Part shown: positions 8,961 through 18,175 of the stretch, one piece after another | Position numbering within the stretch: position 1 is the first letter of the stretch | How the letters are laid out: every line of letters starts with the position of its first letter | Assembly (NCBI RefSeq): GCF_902364025.1 | Contig: NZ_CABJCG010000025.1 | Span: forward strand, 14,683-78,682 | Reading direction: 5' to 3' | DNA length: 64,000 bases | DNA from: Enterocloster lavalensis | GTDB lineage: Bacteria > Bacillota > Clostridia > Lachnospirales > Lachnospiraceae | Program-made: the position numbers and the translations under genes | The notes under the pieces: model-generated | The model's input: the letters and a program-made list of their open reading frames with translations, nothing else | What the model was told of the DNA's origin: nothing | The model's database searches: none

Positions 8961-9206
8961 TTACTTTTTTATTTCATCATTCGCGAGAGGCCTTCCTAAC
9001 TTCTTTACCGTTTCTGACATTTTGCGGATATCATACATAATTCTTTTGCCGCTTTTTTCAACCATTCTTCCATCTTTTAATTGATTTTCACACATTAGAA
9101 TGATTGACTGTCTGCCTTTTGTGATAACACCGCCTGCCCCAATCACAGACCCTTGCTGAAACACGCGCCAGGTTGGGAAGCTCACATACAGGGCCGGGAG
9201 CGGCAA
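8961..9206 (-). pseudogene. Probable remnant of a small DNA-binding protein
   Basis: An 81-codon open frame without a convincing ribosome site. The C-terminal part (GRMVEKSGKRIMYDIRKMSE, then KKLGRP) is basic and recalls winged-helix or ribbon-helix-helix proteins of mobile elements. The upstream part reads like non-coding sequence. Just after the stop, the DNA repeats a related segment (TTAGGAAGGCC, then TTAGGAAAGTCC), as in a decayed gene. I see nothing else in 8882-9309. Confidence 0.3.
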
Positions 9207-9309
9207 AGCGGCCCGCGCCGGAATCTCTCCCCGCGCAGGCCGCCGCCCTAAACCGCTATTTTTCTCTCAACTTCCACTTCCTGTCAAACCGCGTGGCATT
9301 CCCCGCTCT

Positions 9310-10275
9310 CTACCGCTTTAACTCTCCCCGGTTCACACAGTTGAACGGCTCGTTCCCCTTCAGCACGTTCACCACTTCCTCCGCCACTTTCCTCTGCAGG
9401 GTCGTGATAGCGGTCTCGCTGTACCATGCGCAGTGAGGGGTGGCGATCACATTGTCCATGTGAAGCAGCGGGTTGTCCGTGCTTACCGGCTCCTCCTCGT
9501 AGACGTCCACTCCCGCGCCAGCGATCTCACCGGCATTTAACGCCTCCACCAGAGCCTTCTCGTCGATCACGCCGCCCCGGGCCGTGTTCACCACAAAAGC
9601 GGTTTTCTTCATCTTCTCAAAACTCTCCCGGCCGATCAGATGTCTGGTTCCCTCGTTTAACGGCACGTGTACGGAGATAAAATCGCTCTCCCGCAAAATC
9701 GTTTCCAGATCCGCAGGCCTCACGCCCATGGCTCTGGCCTTCTCCTCGTCCACAAAGGGATCATAGGCGAGAATCCGCAGCCCGAAGCCGGCCATTTTCT
9801 TTGCCACCAGCTGGGGAATCCGGCCGAAACCAACCAGTCCCAGGGTGCAGTCCCGCAGCCTATACAAGGGCATGGTGCTGGCGTAGCCCCAGTCCCCCTC
9901 CCGGAACGCTTTTTCCAGAATCTGCATCTTCTTTCCCAGGGCCAGCATCATGGTCACCGCGTGGTCCGACACCTCCTCCACGCCGTAGTCCGGCACGTTG
10001 CAGACGTAGATCCCCTTCTCCGTCGCCGCCTTGGTGTCGATATTGTTCACACCGATGCCATACTTGATGATCATTTTGCAGTGTTCAAGCTGCCCGATCA
10101 CCTCCCGGGACACATCCGAATACTGGGTTATAATGGCGTCCGCGTCCTTCACCAGGGGAATCAGCTCTTTCGCATCCTTCACCTGATAATCTCTCAGCTC
10201 AAAACCGGCCTCCCCGATGATCCGGCGCTCCGCATCGATGTTGTCGTACTGGTAATCCGTTATTACAACCAACAT
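9310..10275 (-). CDS. D-isomer-specific 2-hydroxyacid dehydrogenase
   Basis: A 321-residue NAD(P)-dependent dehydrogenase with the family triad R233 (NTARGGVID), E262 (VDVYEEEP) and H281 (ATPHCAWYSE). The Rossmann turn reads GFGRIP (149-154), with proline where the third glycine of GxGxxG usually is. It is the last gene of the 11-gene sugar-acid operon, 15 bp after the DgoK-like kinase, so a 2-keto acid intermediate of that pathway is a likely substrate. Phosphoglycerate dehydrogenase activity is possible by homology but not suggested by context. Confidence 0.85.
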   Translation of the reverse strand: MLVVITDYQYDNIDAERRIIGEAGFELRDYQVKDAKELIPLVKDADAIITQYSDVSREVIGQLEHCKMIIKYGIGVNNIDTKAATEKGIYVCNVPDYGVEEVSDHAVTMMLALGKKMQILEKAFREGDWGYASTMPLYRLRDCTLGLVGFGRIPQLVAKKMAGFGLRILAYDPFVDEEKARAMGVRPADLETILRESDFISVHVPLNEGTRHLIGRESFEKMKKTAFVVNTARGGVIDEKALVEALNAGEIAGAGVDVYEEEPVSTDNPLLHMDNVIATPHCAWYSETAITTLQRKVAEEVVNVLKGNEPFNCVNRGELKR

Positions 10276-10290
10276 GTCACTCGTTCCTTC

Positions 10291-11298
10291 CTATAAAATA
10301 CCGTTCTTCTCAGCTACCAGATAAGCCCCCAGGGCGGAGAGCGGAATTCCCTCTTCCGGCACATAGGTCTCAATCCGTGCGAAATACCCCTCGTGCTCCA
10401 AAATGTCCACAATGGCCTGGCGCAGCGGATTTTTGCCGCCCACCACCACCGTGGTATCCGGGCTCACCTTCAGGGCGTCCGAGTGCATCACTGCGGTGAC
10501 ATCTCCCTGGAGCGCGGCCCCCAGCACAAAGTTGGCGATCTTTGGCGGCGCGTCCTCATAGAACAGCTGCAGGATTCTGGCCGTAAAGCAGGTGCGTCCA
10601 AGACCGGTACGCTTTGCGTTGTCGTAGCCCTTTAACAGCCACTCCCGGTCATAGGTCTCCTCCTCCACGAACTGTTTCCCCACCGACTTGGCGATAATCG
10701 TATCGTTGGTGATGGAGGCCAAAAGCTCGCCGGAGATGGAGGTCAGGCACCCGGTCATTTTCCCCTCCGCGTCCACGGACACGAACTTGTTGTGGGAGCC
10801 GGGGAGCACCAGCAGAAGGGGCCGCCCGTTCTTAAAATGCTCCATCACGGCGATGCTCTCCACTTCCTCCCCCCGCATAATGTCCATGGCCTCAATGTTC
10901 TCAAATGAAAACGGGCCGTCCGAATTCTTGATTCCAGGGATAAAGTAAATGGGAACCGGGCAGATTTCCGGCAGTTCGATGGCCACGGTGGCCGCGGCCA
11001 GCTCCTCAAGCCCAGCCGGGGCCGTCAGATGGGGAACCACCACGATTCCCACATCCGACGTGATCATGCCGCTGGCGATGATCCGGTGGATGTCCCCGTA
11101 GCCCAGGCCGTTTTTCTCCACCAGGGCGTCCAGACACTCCTTCACCGCCTGCTTTAGCTTCCGGTTGTGCCCGTCAATGGCCGTGTTGCGCACGCCCACC
11201 GGGCGGTTCTCCTGGGCGATACGCCTCCGGTTTTCGTCCCACAAAATGCAGCGGGTGTTGGTGGTGCCTCCGTCCACTGTGATAATATATTGTTTCAT
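10291..11298 (-). CDS. dgoK: 2-dehydro-3-deoxygalactonokinase (DgoK family)
   Basis: A 335-residue sugar kinase with the DgoK phosphate-binding start VDGGTTNTRCILW, the internal LLVLPGSHNKFV, and LTSISGEL. It would phosphorylate 2-keto-3-deoxygalactonate (or the gluconate epimer) at C6, giving the substrate for the aldolase encoded at 19212 in the same operon. It lies 30 bp after the binding-protein gene. The family is clear; which C4 epimer it uses is not decided by sequence. Confidence 0.88.
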   Translation of the reverse strand: MKQYIITVDGGTTNTRCILWDENRRRIAQENRPVGVRNTAIDGHNRKLKQAVKECLDALVEKNGLGYGDIHRIIASGMITSDVGIVVVPHLTAPAGLEELAAATVAIELPEICPVPIYFIPGIKNSDGPFSFENIEAMDIMRGEEVESIAVMEHFKNGRPLLLVLPGSHNKFVSVDAEGKMTGCLTSISGELLASITNDTIIAKSVGKQFVEEETYDREWLLKGYDNAKRTGLGRTCFTARILQLFYEDAPPKIANFVLGAALQGDVTAVMHSDALKVSPDTTVVVGGKNPLRQAIVDILEHEGYFARIETYVPEEGIPLSALGAYLVAEKNGIL

Positions 11299-11328
11299 TG
11301 CCCTCCGACCTTTCGTCTCAAAATTTCA

Positions 11329-12393
11329 TCAATCCTTGGTGTACAGATAGGTGTCCACCACATAGTTGGGCTCCAGGGTCTCGCCGTTGAGCAGCATCAC
11401 AGCCTTCATCACACCCTCGTAACCCTGGCCGTTGCCGTTCTTGTCGCAGGTGATTGCCAGTGTTCCGGCGTCCACCGCCGCCTTGGCGTCCTCGTTGGCG
11501 TCCAGGCCGGTGATCAGGATCTGACCGGATTTGCCCGCCTGGGACACCGCTTCCAGCGCGCCCATGGCCATCTCGTCGTTGGCCGCGAAAATCGCCGCAA
11601 CGCCGGGGTTAGCTTCCAGAAGGTTCAGGGTAACGTTATATGCTTCAGTGCGGTTCCAGCTTGCGGTCTGGGAAGCCACCACGTTTACGTCCGGGTACTT
11701 GGCAAAGGTGTCGTTGGCTCCAGCCACGATGTCCACGGAGCTCTGAGCCCCGGCCTTGCCTTCCAGAATGATCACATCGCCCTTCTGATCCAGCATCTCC
11801 ACCAGCTTCTCCGCCACGGACACGGCGGCGGTATAGTTCTCAACCGCGATAAAAGTCTCGATCTTGCAGCCGCCTGAGGTGTCGATCTTGGTGTTTACGT
11901 CGATCAGCGGGATACCGGCGCTGTTGGCTGCCTCCACCGCCGGGACGATGCCCACGGAGTCCGCCGGAATCACCACCAGGGCGTCGGTGCCCTTGGCGAT
12001 GGACTGCTCGATCAGGGAAATCTGCTCCTCGTTGCTGTCCGCGGTGGCCGGAGCCAGCACGGTCAGGTCAACCCCGGCTTCCGCCGCCGCCTTCTCGGCC
12101 CCCTCCTGAACAGCGATCCACATGGGGTTGGTCAGGTTCTTGACCACCAGGGTGATCTTGTACTTCTCGTTGGCCTTCACCGCTGCGCCCGTCTCCCCGG
12201 CCTGGCCGCTCTCCGCCGCCGGAGTTTCCGGCGACTGGGACGCCGCTGTCTCTTTGGACTCCGCCGCAGCCGCTGTCTGGGACGCCGCCGGAGTCTCCGC
12301 CGTCTTGGCCTCCCCGCCCGCTCCTGAGGAACATCCGCCCAGTACCAGTGCCGCTGCCACCCATAACGCCGCCCATTTTCTCATTTTCCTCAT
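11329..12393 (-). CDS. Sugar ABC transporter substrate-binding lipoprotein (RbsB-like)
   Basis: A 354-residue protein with a type II signal (MRKMRKWAALWVAAALVLGG, then Cys21) and a long Ala/Glu/Thr-rich linker (about 22-75). The periplasmic-binding fold of the ribose/galactose class follows (KITLVVKNLTNPMW, EEQISLIEQSIAKGTDALVV, IFAANDEMAMGALEA). It captures the substrate at the outer face of the membrane. It follows two permeases and the ATPase, making a complete importer. The ligand is unknown; the catabolic genes suggest a cyclitol, sugar acid or sugar. Confidence 0.9.
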   Translation of the reverse strand: MRKMRKWAALWVAAALVLGGCSSGAGGEAKTAETPAASQTAAAAESKETAASQSPETPAAESGQAGETGAAVKANEKYKITLVVKNLTNPMWIAVQEGAEKAAAEAGVDLTVLAPATADSNEEQISLIEQSIAKGTDALVVIPADSVGIVPAVEAANSAGIPLIDVNTKIDTSGGCKIETFIAVENYTAAVSVAEKLVEMLDQKGDVIILEGKAGAQSSVDIVAGANDTFAKYPDVNVVASQTASWNRTEAYNVTLNLLEANPGVAAIFAANDEMAMGALEAVSQAGKSGQILITGLDANEDAKAAVDAGTLAITCDKNGNGQGYEGVMKAVMLLNGETLEPNYVVDTYLYTKD

Positions 12394-12461
12394 AATTCCT
12401 CTTCTCCTTTTCTTGATTTGCTGTAACGATTGTAGTGTTCAACCGTTACTGTTTATGTGCT

Positions 12462-13415
12462 TTACAGATCCTGGCTTCCCGTCATCTTCTCGCCCAGCTT
12501 GTTGATCAGCAGGGACAGCACGATGACCGCGCCAAAAACTGCATCCTGCCATAACGACGACACCCTGTTTAAGTTCATGCCGTTCGTTAAGAACATCATA
12601 ATCAAAACGCCCACGATGGTTTTCTCGATTCCGCCCTTGCCCCCGGAGAACGGAGTGCCTCCGATCAGTGTGGCGGCAATCATTTTCAGGGTAAAATCAT
12701 TTCCGATGGTGGACTCCGCCGCGTTTAAGCGGGAAATGTAGAGAAGGCCCGTGACCGCGGCCAGCAGACCGTTGACCGTGTAAATGCTGATCAGCACCCG
12801 GTCCGTGTTGATGCCCGACAGAGTGGTGGCATTACGGTTAAAACCCATTGCGTACACATTCCGGCCGAACACTGTCCGTTTTAACACAAACAGCAGCGCG
12901 AAAAAGATGACCATGGAAATGATCAGCAGATTGGAAATCCCCGCGATGCTTCCGGTTGCCAGGCTTCGGAACCTGTCGCTGAAGCCGTAATACAAGAGAC
13001 CGCCCATGAACAGGTAGGCCAGGCCCCGCACCACCAGGTTCATGCTGTAGGTGGCGATAAAAGGAATCAGGTGAACCTTGGTAATCAAAAGCCCGTTCAT
13101 CATTCCCAGAACCAGACCGATGAGAAGGGCCGCCAGAACCCCGGTCAAATCCTGCCCCTTCTGGAGAAAATACGCCCCGACACAGGAGGAAAGGGCCAGG
13201 ATGGAGCCGATGGACAGGTCGATGCCCTTGGTGATGATGGCCATGGTCATACCCATGGAAATGATTAACAGGAACGGAAGCTGCTGCATGACAACCGTAG
13301 TGAAATTGTCCAGCGTGCAGAAATTCTCCGTTGTCAGGGAAAATCCGATGATAATCACAAGCAGCATCAGCACATGGGAGTATTTAAAAATCGTAGTCAG
13401 CACTTTTTGTCTCAT
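12462..13415 (-). CDS. Sugar ABC transporter permease (RbsC-like), second copy
   Basis: A 317-residue membrane permease with RbsC-family motifs (ISMGMTMAIITKGIDLSIGS, and LIGGTPFSGGKGG as ATPase-contact loop). It pairs with the preceding permease to form a heterodimeric channel. Its ATG overlaps the stop of the upstream permease gene (ATGA at 13412-13415), indicating coupled translation. Confidence 0.9.
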   Translation of the reverse strand: MRQKVLTTIFKYSHVLMLLVIIIGFSLTTENFCTLDNFTTVVMQQLPFLLIISMGMTMAIITKGIDLSIGSILALSSCVGAYFLQKGQDLTGVLAALLIGLVLGMMNGLLITKVHLIPFIATYSMNLVVRGLAYLFMGGLLYYGFSDRFRSLATGSIAGISNLLIISMVIFFALLFVLKRTVFGRNVYAMGFNRNATTLSGINTDRVLISIYTVNGLLAAVTGLLYISRLNAAESTIGNDFTLKMIAATLIGGTPFSGGKGGIEKTIVGVLIMMFLTNGMNLNRVSSLWQDAVFGAVIVLSLLINKLGEKMTGSQDL

Positions 13416-14380
13416 GATTTATAAACCCTCCTTGCCGCCTGTGTTTTTTTCCGGTACTCGTTGATTCCGTCGGCCACGATGACTAACATCACAACCGCCC
13501 CGATGATAAAGGTCTGCCAGTAGGGGGATAGCCCGATCATGGTCAGGCCGTTGCGCAGGGTGCGCATGAGAACCGCGCCGATGATACAGCCGCTGACCTT
13601 ACCCTTGCCTCCGTCAAAGGGCGTTCCCCCGATCAGAACAGCCGCGATGGCGTCCCACTCATAGCCCTGGCCGCCGATGGGGCTGGCGGAGTTGGATTTG
13701 GCAGCCAGCAGGATTCCGCTGACCGCGGCCAGCAGGTCCGTGATAATGAAAATCCACAGCAGATTCCGTTTTACGTTGATGCCCGCCAGCCTGGCGCTCT
13801 GCTGGGAGCCGCCAATGGAGTACACGTCGTACCCGAATTTTGTCCTGGTGGACAGCCAGACCAAAAGCAGGCACAGCAGGGCTGCAATGATAATCATGGT
13901 GTAAATTCCGAAGATTTTCCCCGTTGCGATAAACCGGAAGGTGTTCGAAAATCCCGGGATGGTGTTTCCGTCCGAGGCCACCAGGGCCAGGCCCTGGGCG
14001 ATGCCCATGAAAGCGTATGTAACCACCCAGTCGCTGAAATTCTGGTAGGCGATCATGTAACCGCAGACCAGACCCAGAGCCAGACCGGCCAGAAGGCCGA
14101 TCAGAATGGCAATCCCTATGTTCATCCCCCGCTGGAGCTGGATTCCCGTGATCACGCCGCACAAAGACATAACCGCGCCCACGGAAATATTGATTTTTCC
14201 CGACATGATGGCCAGGTTCATACCCAGGGACACGATGATCAGCAGGCTGCAGTCCTTCAGCAGGTTTTGCATGTTGTACATGCTGGCGAAGCCTTCCGCG
14301 AACACGGCGAAGAAGGCAAACACAGCGGCCAGTCCGAACAAAATCCCCGGGACTTTATTCCAGATTCCTTTAGACTTCAT
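13412..14380 (-). CDS. Sugar ABC transporter permease (RbsC-like), first copy
   Basis: A 322-residue RbsC-family permease with IIVSLGMNLAIMSGKINISVG and the coupling loop LIGGTPFDGGKGK. It starts 3 bp after the ATPase stop. Two different permeases in tandem indicate a heterodimeric channel, as in autoinducer-2 and some cyclitol importers. Confidence 0.9.
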   Translation of the reverse strand: MKSKGIWNKVPGILFGLAAVFAFFAVFAEGFASMYNMQNLLKDCSLLIIVSLGMNLAIMSGKINISVGAVMSLCGVITGIQLQRGMNIGIAILIGLLAGLALGLVCGYMIAYQNFSDWVVTYAFMGIAQGLALVASDGNTIPGFSNTFRFIATGKIFGIYTMIIIAALLCLLLVWLSTRTKFGYDVYSIGGSQQSARLAGINVKRNLLWIFIITDLLAAVSGILLAAKSNSASPIGGQGYEWDAIAAVLIGGTPFDGGKGKVSGCIIGAVLMRTLRNGLTMIGLSPYWQTFIIGAVVMLVIVADGINEYRKKTQAARRVYKS

Positions 14381-14383
14381 AGC

Positions 14384-15886
14384 TTATGTTTCCTCCTTTC
14401 CCACCGCGTAGGATACGATATTCTCAGCCGTTATCTCTTCCCGGCCAAGCTCTCCCACAACCTCGCCGTCCTTCATCACATACACCCGGTCCGAGATGCC
14501 GATCAGCTCCATCTGATCCGAGGAGACCACCAGAATTGCGTAGCCCTCCCCGGCCAGCCGCCCGATCAGGGCGTAAATCTCCGCCTTGGCCCCCACGTCG
14601 ATCCCCCTGGTAGGCTCGTCGAAAATCAGGATCCGGTTCTCCGTGCAGAGCCATTTGGCGATTACCACCTTCTGCTGGTTTCCGCCGCTGAGGGCGGACA
14701 CCCGCCTGGTCACGTCCGGGGTGGCGATCTTGAGTTCCCCGCGGTAGCGCTCCGCCAGCTCTTTCTCGGCCTTTTTATCCACCAGACCCCGCTTGAAATA
14801 CCGCTTCATGCTGGCCTGGAGAATGTTGTTTTTGATGGGCTGCTGTTGGATCAGACCCTCGCTCTTGCGGTCCTCCGGCAGAAATCCGATCCCCGCCTCC
14901 ACCGAATTTCTGGGTGAATGACGTTTCATCTCCCGGCCGTGTACGAACACTTTTCCGCTCTCAATGCGGTCGTAGCCGAAAATAGCCTTCACCAGCTCGG
15001 TCCGCCCGGCCCCTACCAGGCCGCCGATGCCCACGATCTCACCGCAGCGCACCCGGATGTTCACATTGCGGAAACGCAGACCCGTCAAATCCTTTGTCTC
15101 CAGCGCAACCTCGCCCGCCTGACGCTCCGGCCGCTCGTACATCTGGCTGATCTGCCGTCCGACCATCATGGTTACCAGCTGGTCCATGTTGGTCTCCTTC
15201 ACGTTTACGGTGCCCACATATTTTCCATCCCGCATGACCGTCACCCGGTCGCCGATCCGGAAAATTTCCTCCATGCGGTGTGAGATGTAGATCACGCTGA
15301 TCCCCTGGGCGCATAAGCTCTCCACAATGGCGAACAGCGCGTCGATCTCCCGCTTTGTCAGGCTGGAGGTGGGCTCATCCATGATCAGGACTTTCGTCTC
15401 AACGGACAGGGCCTTCACCACCTCCACCATCTGCTGCTGGGCGATGCTCAAATCCTTCACCATGGTGTCCGGCGACAATTCCACGCCCAGGCGGGCCAGC
15501 AGCGCTTTGCTGTCCTCCCGCATCTTCTTCTCGTCAATCTGCCGGGTATAGGGATTTTTAAGCGGCTCCCGGCCCAGATAAATGTTCTGGGCAATGTTGC
15601 GCTCCGCCAGCATGTTCAGTTCCTGGTGGATGATGCTGATTCCCAGCTTCCGGGCGTCCTGGATATTGCGGATCTCCACCGGCTTTCCCTCGTAGATGAT
15701 CTCGCCCTCGTCCTTTAAATAGACGCCGGAGAGAACCTTCATCAGCGTGGATTTCCCCGCCCCGTTCTCACCTAAAAGCACGTGGACCTCACCCCTTCGC
15801 ACCTCCAGCCGGGCGTCGTCCAATGCCTTGACTCCGGGAAAGGATTTGGATATTCCCCTCATCTGCAATACGATCTCTTGATCCAA
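14384..15886 (-). CDS. Sugar ABC transporter ATPase (MglA/RbsA-like)
   Basis: A 500-residue protein with two nucleotide-binding domains. NBD1 has Walker A GENGAGKST and LSIAQQQMVEV in the signature position. NBD2 has a degenerate Walker A (GLVGAGRTE) but a canonical signature LSGGNQQKV and Walker B ILIFDEP. That asymmetry is normal for sugar importers of this class. It lies between the dehydrogenases and the permeases in one operon (18-bp and 3-bp gaps). Confidence 0.93.
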   Translation of the reverse strand: MDQEIVLQMRGISKSFPGVKALDDARLEVRRGEVHVLLGENGAGKSTLMKVLSGVYLKDEGEIIYEGKPVEIRNIQDARKLGISIIHQELNMLAERNIAQNIYLGREPLKNPYTRQIDEKKMREDSKALLARLGVELSPDTMVKDLSIAQQQMVEVVKALSVETKVLIMDEPTSSLTKREIDALFAIVESLCAQGISVIYISHRMEEIFRIGDRVTVMRDGKYVGTVNVKETNMDQLVTMMVGRQISQMYERPERQAGEVALETKDLTGLRFRNVNIRVRCGEIVGIGGLVGAGRTELVKAIFGYDRIESGKVFVHGREMKRHSPRNSVEAGIGFLPEDRKSEGLIQQQPIKNNILQASMKRYFKRGLVDKKAEKELAERYRGELKIATPDVTRRVSALSGGNQQKVVIAKWLCTENRILIFDEPTRGIDVGAKAEIYALIGRLAGEGYAILVVSSDQMELIGISDRVYVMKDGEVVGELGREEITAENIVSYAVGKEET

Positions 15887-15904
15887 ACTGTTCCACCTCC
15901 CAGT

Positions 15905-16972
15905 CTAAGGTCTGATCACAACCTTGATGGCGTTTCCGATTCGCTCCTTGTAGGTTCTGACCCCCTCGTTGATGTCGTCCAGTGAAAACGCGTGGGTCAA
16001 CAGCGGACCGGTCTTGATCTGCCCGGACTCCATCAGTGGCACCAGACGGTCCAAAACGTCCTCGCCCTCCGCCTTGCCGCCCGCGATCTGCATGTTCCAC
16101 TGCACCACCTTGTTCAGGTTCACTGTCACCGGCTCCGAGTAAATGCCCACCAGGGCCACCCTTCCGCTCTTCTTGCACAGCTCCAATGCCTGGGCTCCGC
16201 CCGCGGCGCTGCCGGAGGTTTCCACTACCATGTCCGCCATCACGCCGTCCGTCAGACGCTTCACCGCTTCCACGGCGTCCTCATTGCGGCTGTTAACCAG
16301 CACGTCCGCGCCCACCTCCCGGCCGATTGCAAGCCTGGAATCCCGGGTTCCCACCAAAATCACCTTTCCCGCGCCCAGCACCCGGGCCAGCTGCACCGCC
16401 ATCAGGCCGATGGGACCGGGACCGATCACCGCAACCGTCTCGCCCGGTCCGATACCGCCGGCGCGCTGGATTCCGTACAGGGCGGTTCCCGCCGTGGTCA
16501 GCATGGTGGCGTCCTCATAGGAAAGTTTTTCCGAGAAGCGGTGGCAGCAGTTGATGTGGCAGACCGCGTACTCCGCGTACCCCCCGTTGACTGTAAAGCC
16601 GTAGTGCCGGTGTCCCTCCTCCAGCTTGCCGTAGTTTAAGCAGGTGGTGTAATACCCCCTCAGGCAGTTCACACAGTGCCCGCAGCCCTTGTGGGGTTCA
16701 ATGGCCACCCGGTCGCCAACCTTGAATTTCGTAACCCCTTCGCCCAGCTCTGCGATCTCGCCGGCGTACTCATGCCCCAAAATGTACTCCCCCATGGGCG
16801 GACAGTTCTCCCAGCCGTGGGCGATGATCTTGGGGTCCGTGCCGCAGATGGCGCAGGCCTTCACCCGGATGAGCACTTCATCCTTTCCCGGCTTTGGCAC
16901 CGGTTTTTCCACCACCCGCAGGTCATTGTAGTCGAACAGGACCGCCGCCTTCATTTTCTCCGGTATGTTCAT
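15905..16972 (-). CDS. Zinc-dependent dehydrogenase (MDR family), sorbitol/inosose type, copy 1
   Basis: A 355-residue medium-chain dehydrogenase. Catalytic zinc ligands are visible in AICGTDPK and GHEYAGEI; the structural zinc cysteines are in GCGHCVNCLRGYYTTC; the nucleotide site is VIGPGPIGLMAVQLA. It oxidises a polyol or cyclitol hydroxyl, or the reverse. It sits 24 bp after another MDR gene and downstream of a creatininase-family hydrolase. In Thermotoga an MDR enzyme (IolM) and such a hydrolase (IolN) act in succession on inosose. The exact substrate is inferred. Confidence 0.85.
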   Translation of the reverse strand: MNIPEKMKAAVLFDYNDLRVVEKPVPKPGKDEVLIRVKACAICGTDPKIIAHGWENCPPMGEYILGHEYAGEIAELGEGVTKFKVGDRVAIEPHKGCGHCVNCLRGYYTTCLNYGKLEEGHRHYGFTVNGGYAEYAVCHINCCHRFSEKLSYEDATMLTTAGTALYGIQRAGGIGPGETVAVIGPGPIGLMAVQLARVLGAGKVILVGTRDSRLAIGREVGADVLVNSRNEDAVEAVKRLTDGVMADMVVETSGSAAGGAQALELCKKSGRVALVGIYSEPVTVNLNKVVQWNMQIAGGKAEGEDVLDRLVPLMESGQIKTGPLLTHAFSLDDINEGVRTYKERIGNAIKVVIRP

Positions 16973-16996
16973 TTGCCTCCTCCTTTCAAATCCCTG

Positions 16997-18025
16997 TCAC
17001 AGCGCAATGCTGATCTTCATTGCCTTCGAAGCCTCGGTGGCCATGGCAAACGCCTGATCCGTCTCTGCGGCAGGGAACACATGGCTGATCAGCTTTCTCA
17101 CCGCTTCCCGGTTCTCCTGGATAAACGCGATCACGTCCTCGAACTCCTCCGTGCCTCCGATGCTGCCGGTAACGGTCAGGGATTTGGTGACGATCAGCTT
17201 CTGCGGGATTTCCGCCGTCCCGATCATACCCACGCAGCCTAAGTATCCCCCCGGCTTTAACAGGTTCAGTCCGTTTGCAAATACCGGGGCCACTCCTGTG
17301 GTCTCGATGACCACGTCGTACCTTGTCTTGTTGTACATGTTGGGATAATCATTTTCCAGCTCCCATTTAAGAGCTTCTGCCGGGGGGATATTCGCCCCCA
17401 GTTCCCTGGCCAGCCCGATGCGGTATTCGATCAGATCGGACAAGTCCACCTGCTCACAGCCGTAGTACAGGCGCAGCAGGAGCAGCGCGGCCTGACCGAT
17501 TGCTCCTCCGCCGTAGATCAGAACCCGTTTTCCCTGGTAGGAACCGCCCAGCTTTAATATCTTTTCCAACAGATGCTTTGCCACCGCGATGGGCTCCGTC
17601 AGGGCCAGCAGCGCCAGATCCGCCTCCGGGTCCGCACGGTAGATATACGATTCGTCCCGCGCGATGTACTCGGCGGAAGCTCCGTCTATGGTAATGCCGA
17701 ACTTTTCAATGGTACGGCACAGATTTCGATCTTCGCTGCAGTTGTCGCAATGCCCGCAGTACCGGGAACAGTCCCCGGTCACCTTGTCCCCGGGCTTCAC
17801 CTTTGCCACCTTTTCCCCGGTTTTCTCCACAATCCCGGACCACTCGTGTCCGAACAGAATGGGGTAATTCTGCGGCCCGTTGTAGGTGCCCTTGTAGAGA
17901 TGAATATCCGAACCGCAGATTCCCACATTGGTCACCCGGATGAGCACCTCTGTTGGCCCCGGCTGTGGAATCTCCCGCTCCTCCGCCGCTAATACCCCCG
18001 TCCCTTTCAGTACATATGCCTTCAA
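16997..18025 (-). CDS. Zinc-dependent dehydrogenase (MDR family), copy 2, TTG start
   Basis: A medium-chain dehydrogenase of 342 residues with catalytic zinc motifs NVGICGSDIHLYKG and GHEWSG, structural zinc cysteines in SRYCGHCDNCSEDRNLC, and the nucleotide site LIYGGGAIGQAALLLL. I choose the TTG at 18023-18025 (first residues MKAYVLKGTG) because AGGAGG lies 9 nt upstream; the longer frame to 18082 begins in an intergenic hairpin. Sorbitol or inosose dehydrogenation fits the family. Two non-identical MDR enzymes in one operon suggest two successive oxidations. Confidence 0.85.
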   Translation of the reverse strand: MKAYVLKGTGVLAAEEREIPQPGPTEVLIRVTNVGICGSDIHLYKGTYNGPQNYPILFGHEWSGIVEKTGEKVAKVKPGDKVTGDCSRYCGHCDNCSEDRNLCRTIEKFGITIDGASAEYIARDESYIYRADPEADLALLALTEPIAVAKHLLEKILKLGGSYQGKRVLIYGGGAIGQAALLLLRLYYGCEQVDLSDLIEYRIGLARELGANIPPAEALKWELENDYPNMYNKTRYDVVIETTGVAPVFANGLNLLKPGGYLGCVGMIGTAEIPQKLIVTKSLTVTGSIGGTEEFEDVIAFIQENREAVRKLISHVFPAAETDQAFAMATEASKAMKISIAL

Positions 18026-18071
18026 GTTCCAATACCTCCTTTGAGATTCATTCCCGATCCCCGCCCCTTTG

Positions 18072-18175
18072 CCCGCCGCCACAAACAGGCGGCGGGTTAA
18101 TGCTGAATGTAATGAGCTGCTGGCGCAGCCTGCAGGTCATTGCTGTATGTAATGAGCTGCTGGCGCAGCCCTCCT
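18072..18175. repeat. Intra-operon hairpin followed by a 40-bp tandem duplication
   Basis: Within the 150-bp gap between the hydrolase and dehydrogenase genes, CCCGCCGCC (18072-18080) pairs with GGCGGCGGG (18088-18096). Two copies of a 40-bp unit follow; the shared core AATGAGCTGC begins at 18111 and 18151. Each copy contains the small hairpin GCTGC-TGGC-GCAGC. No T-run follows on the minus strand, so a processing or stabilising element is more likely than a terminator. Confidence 0.75.
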
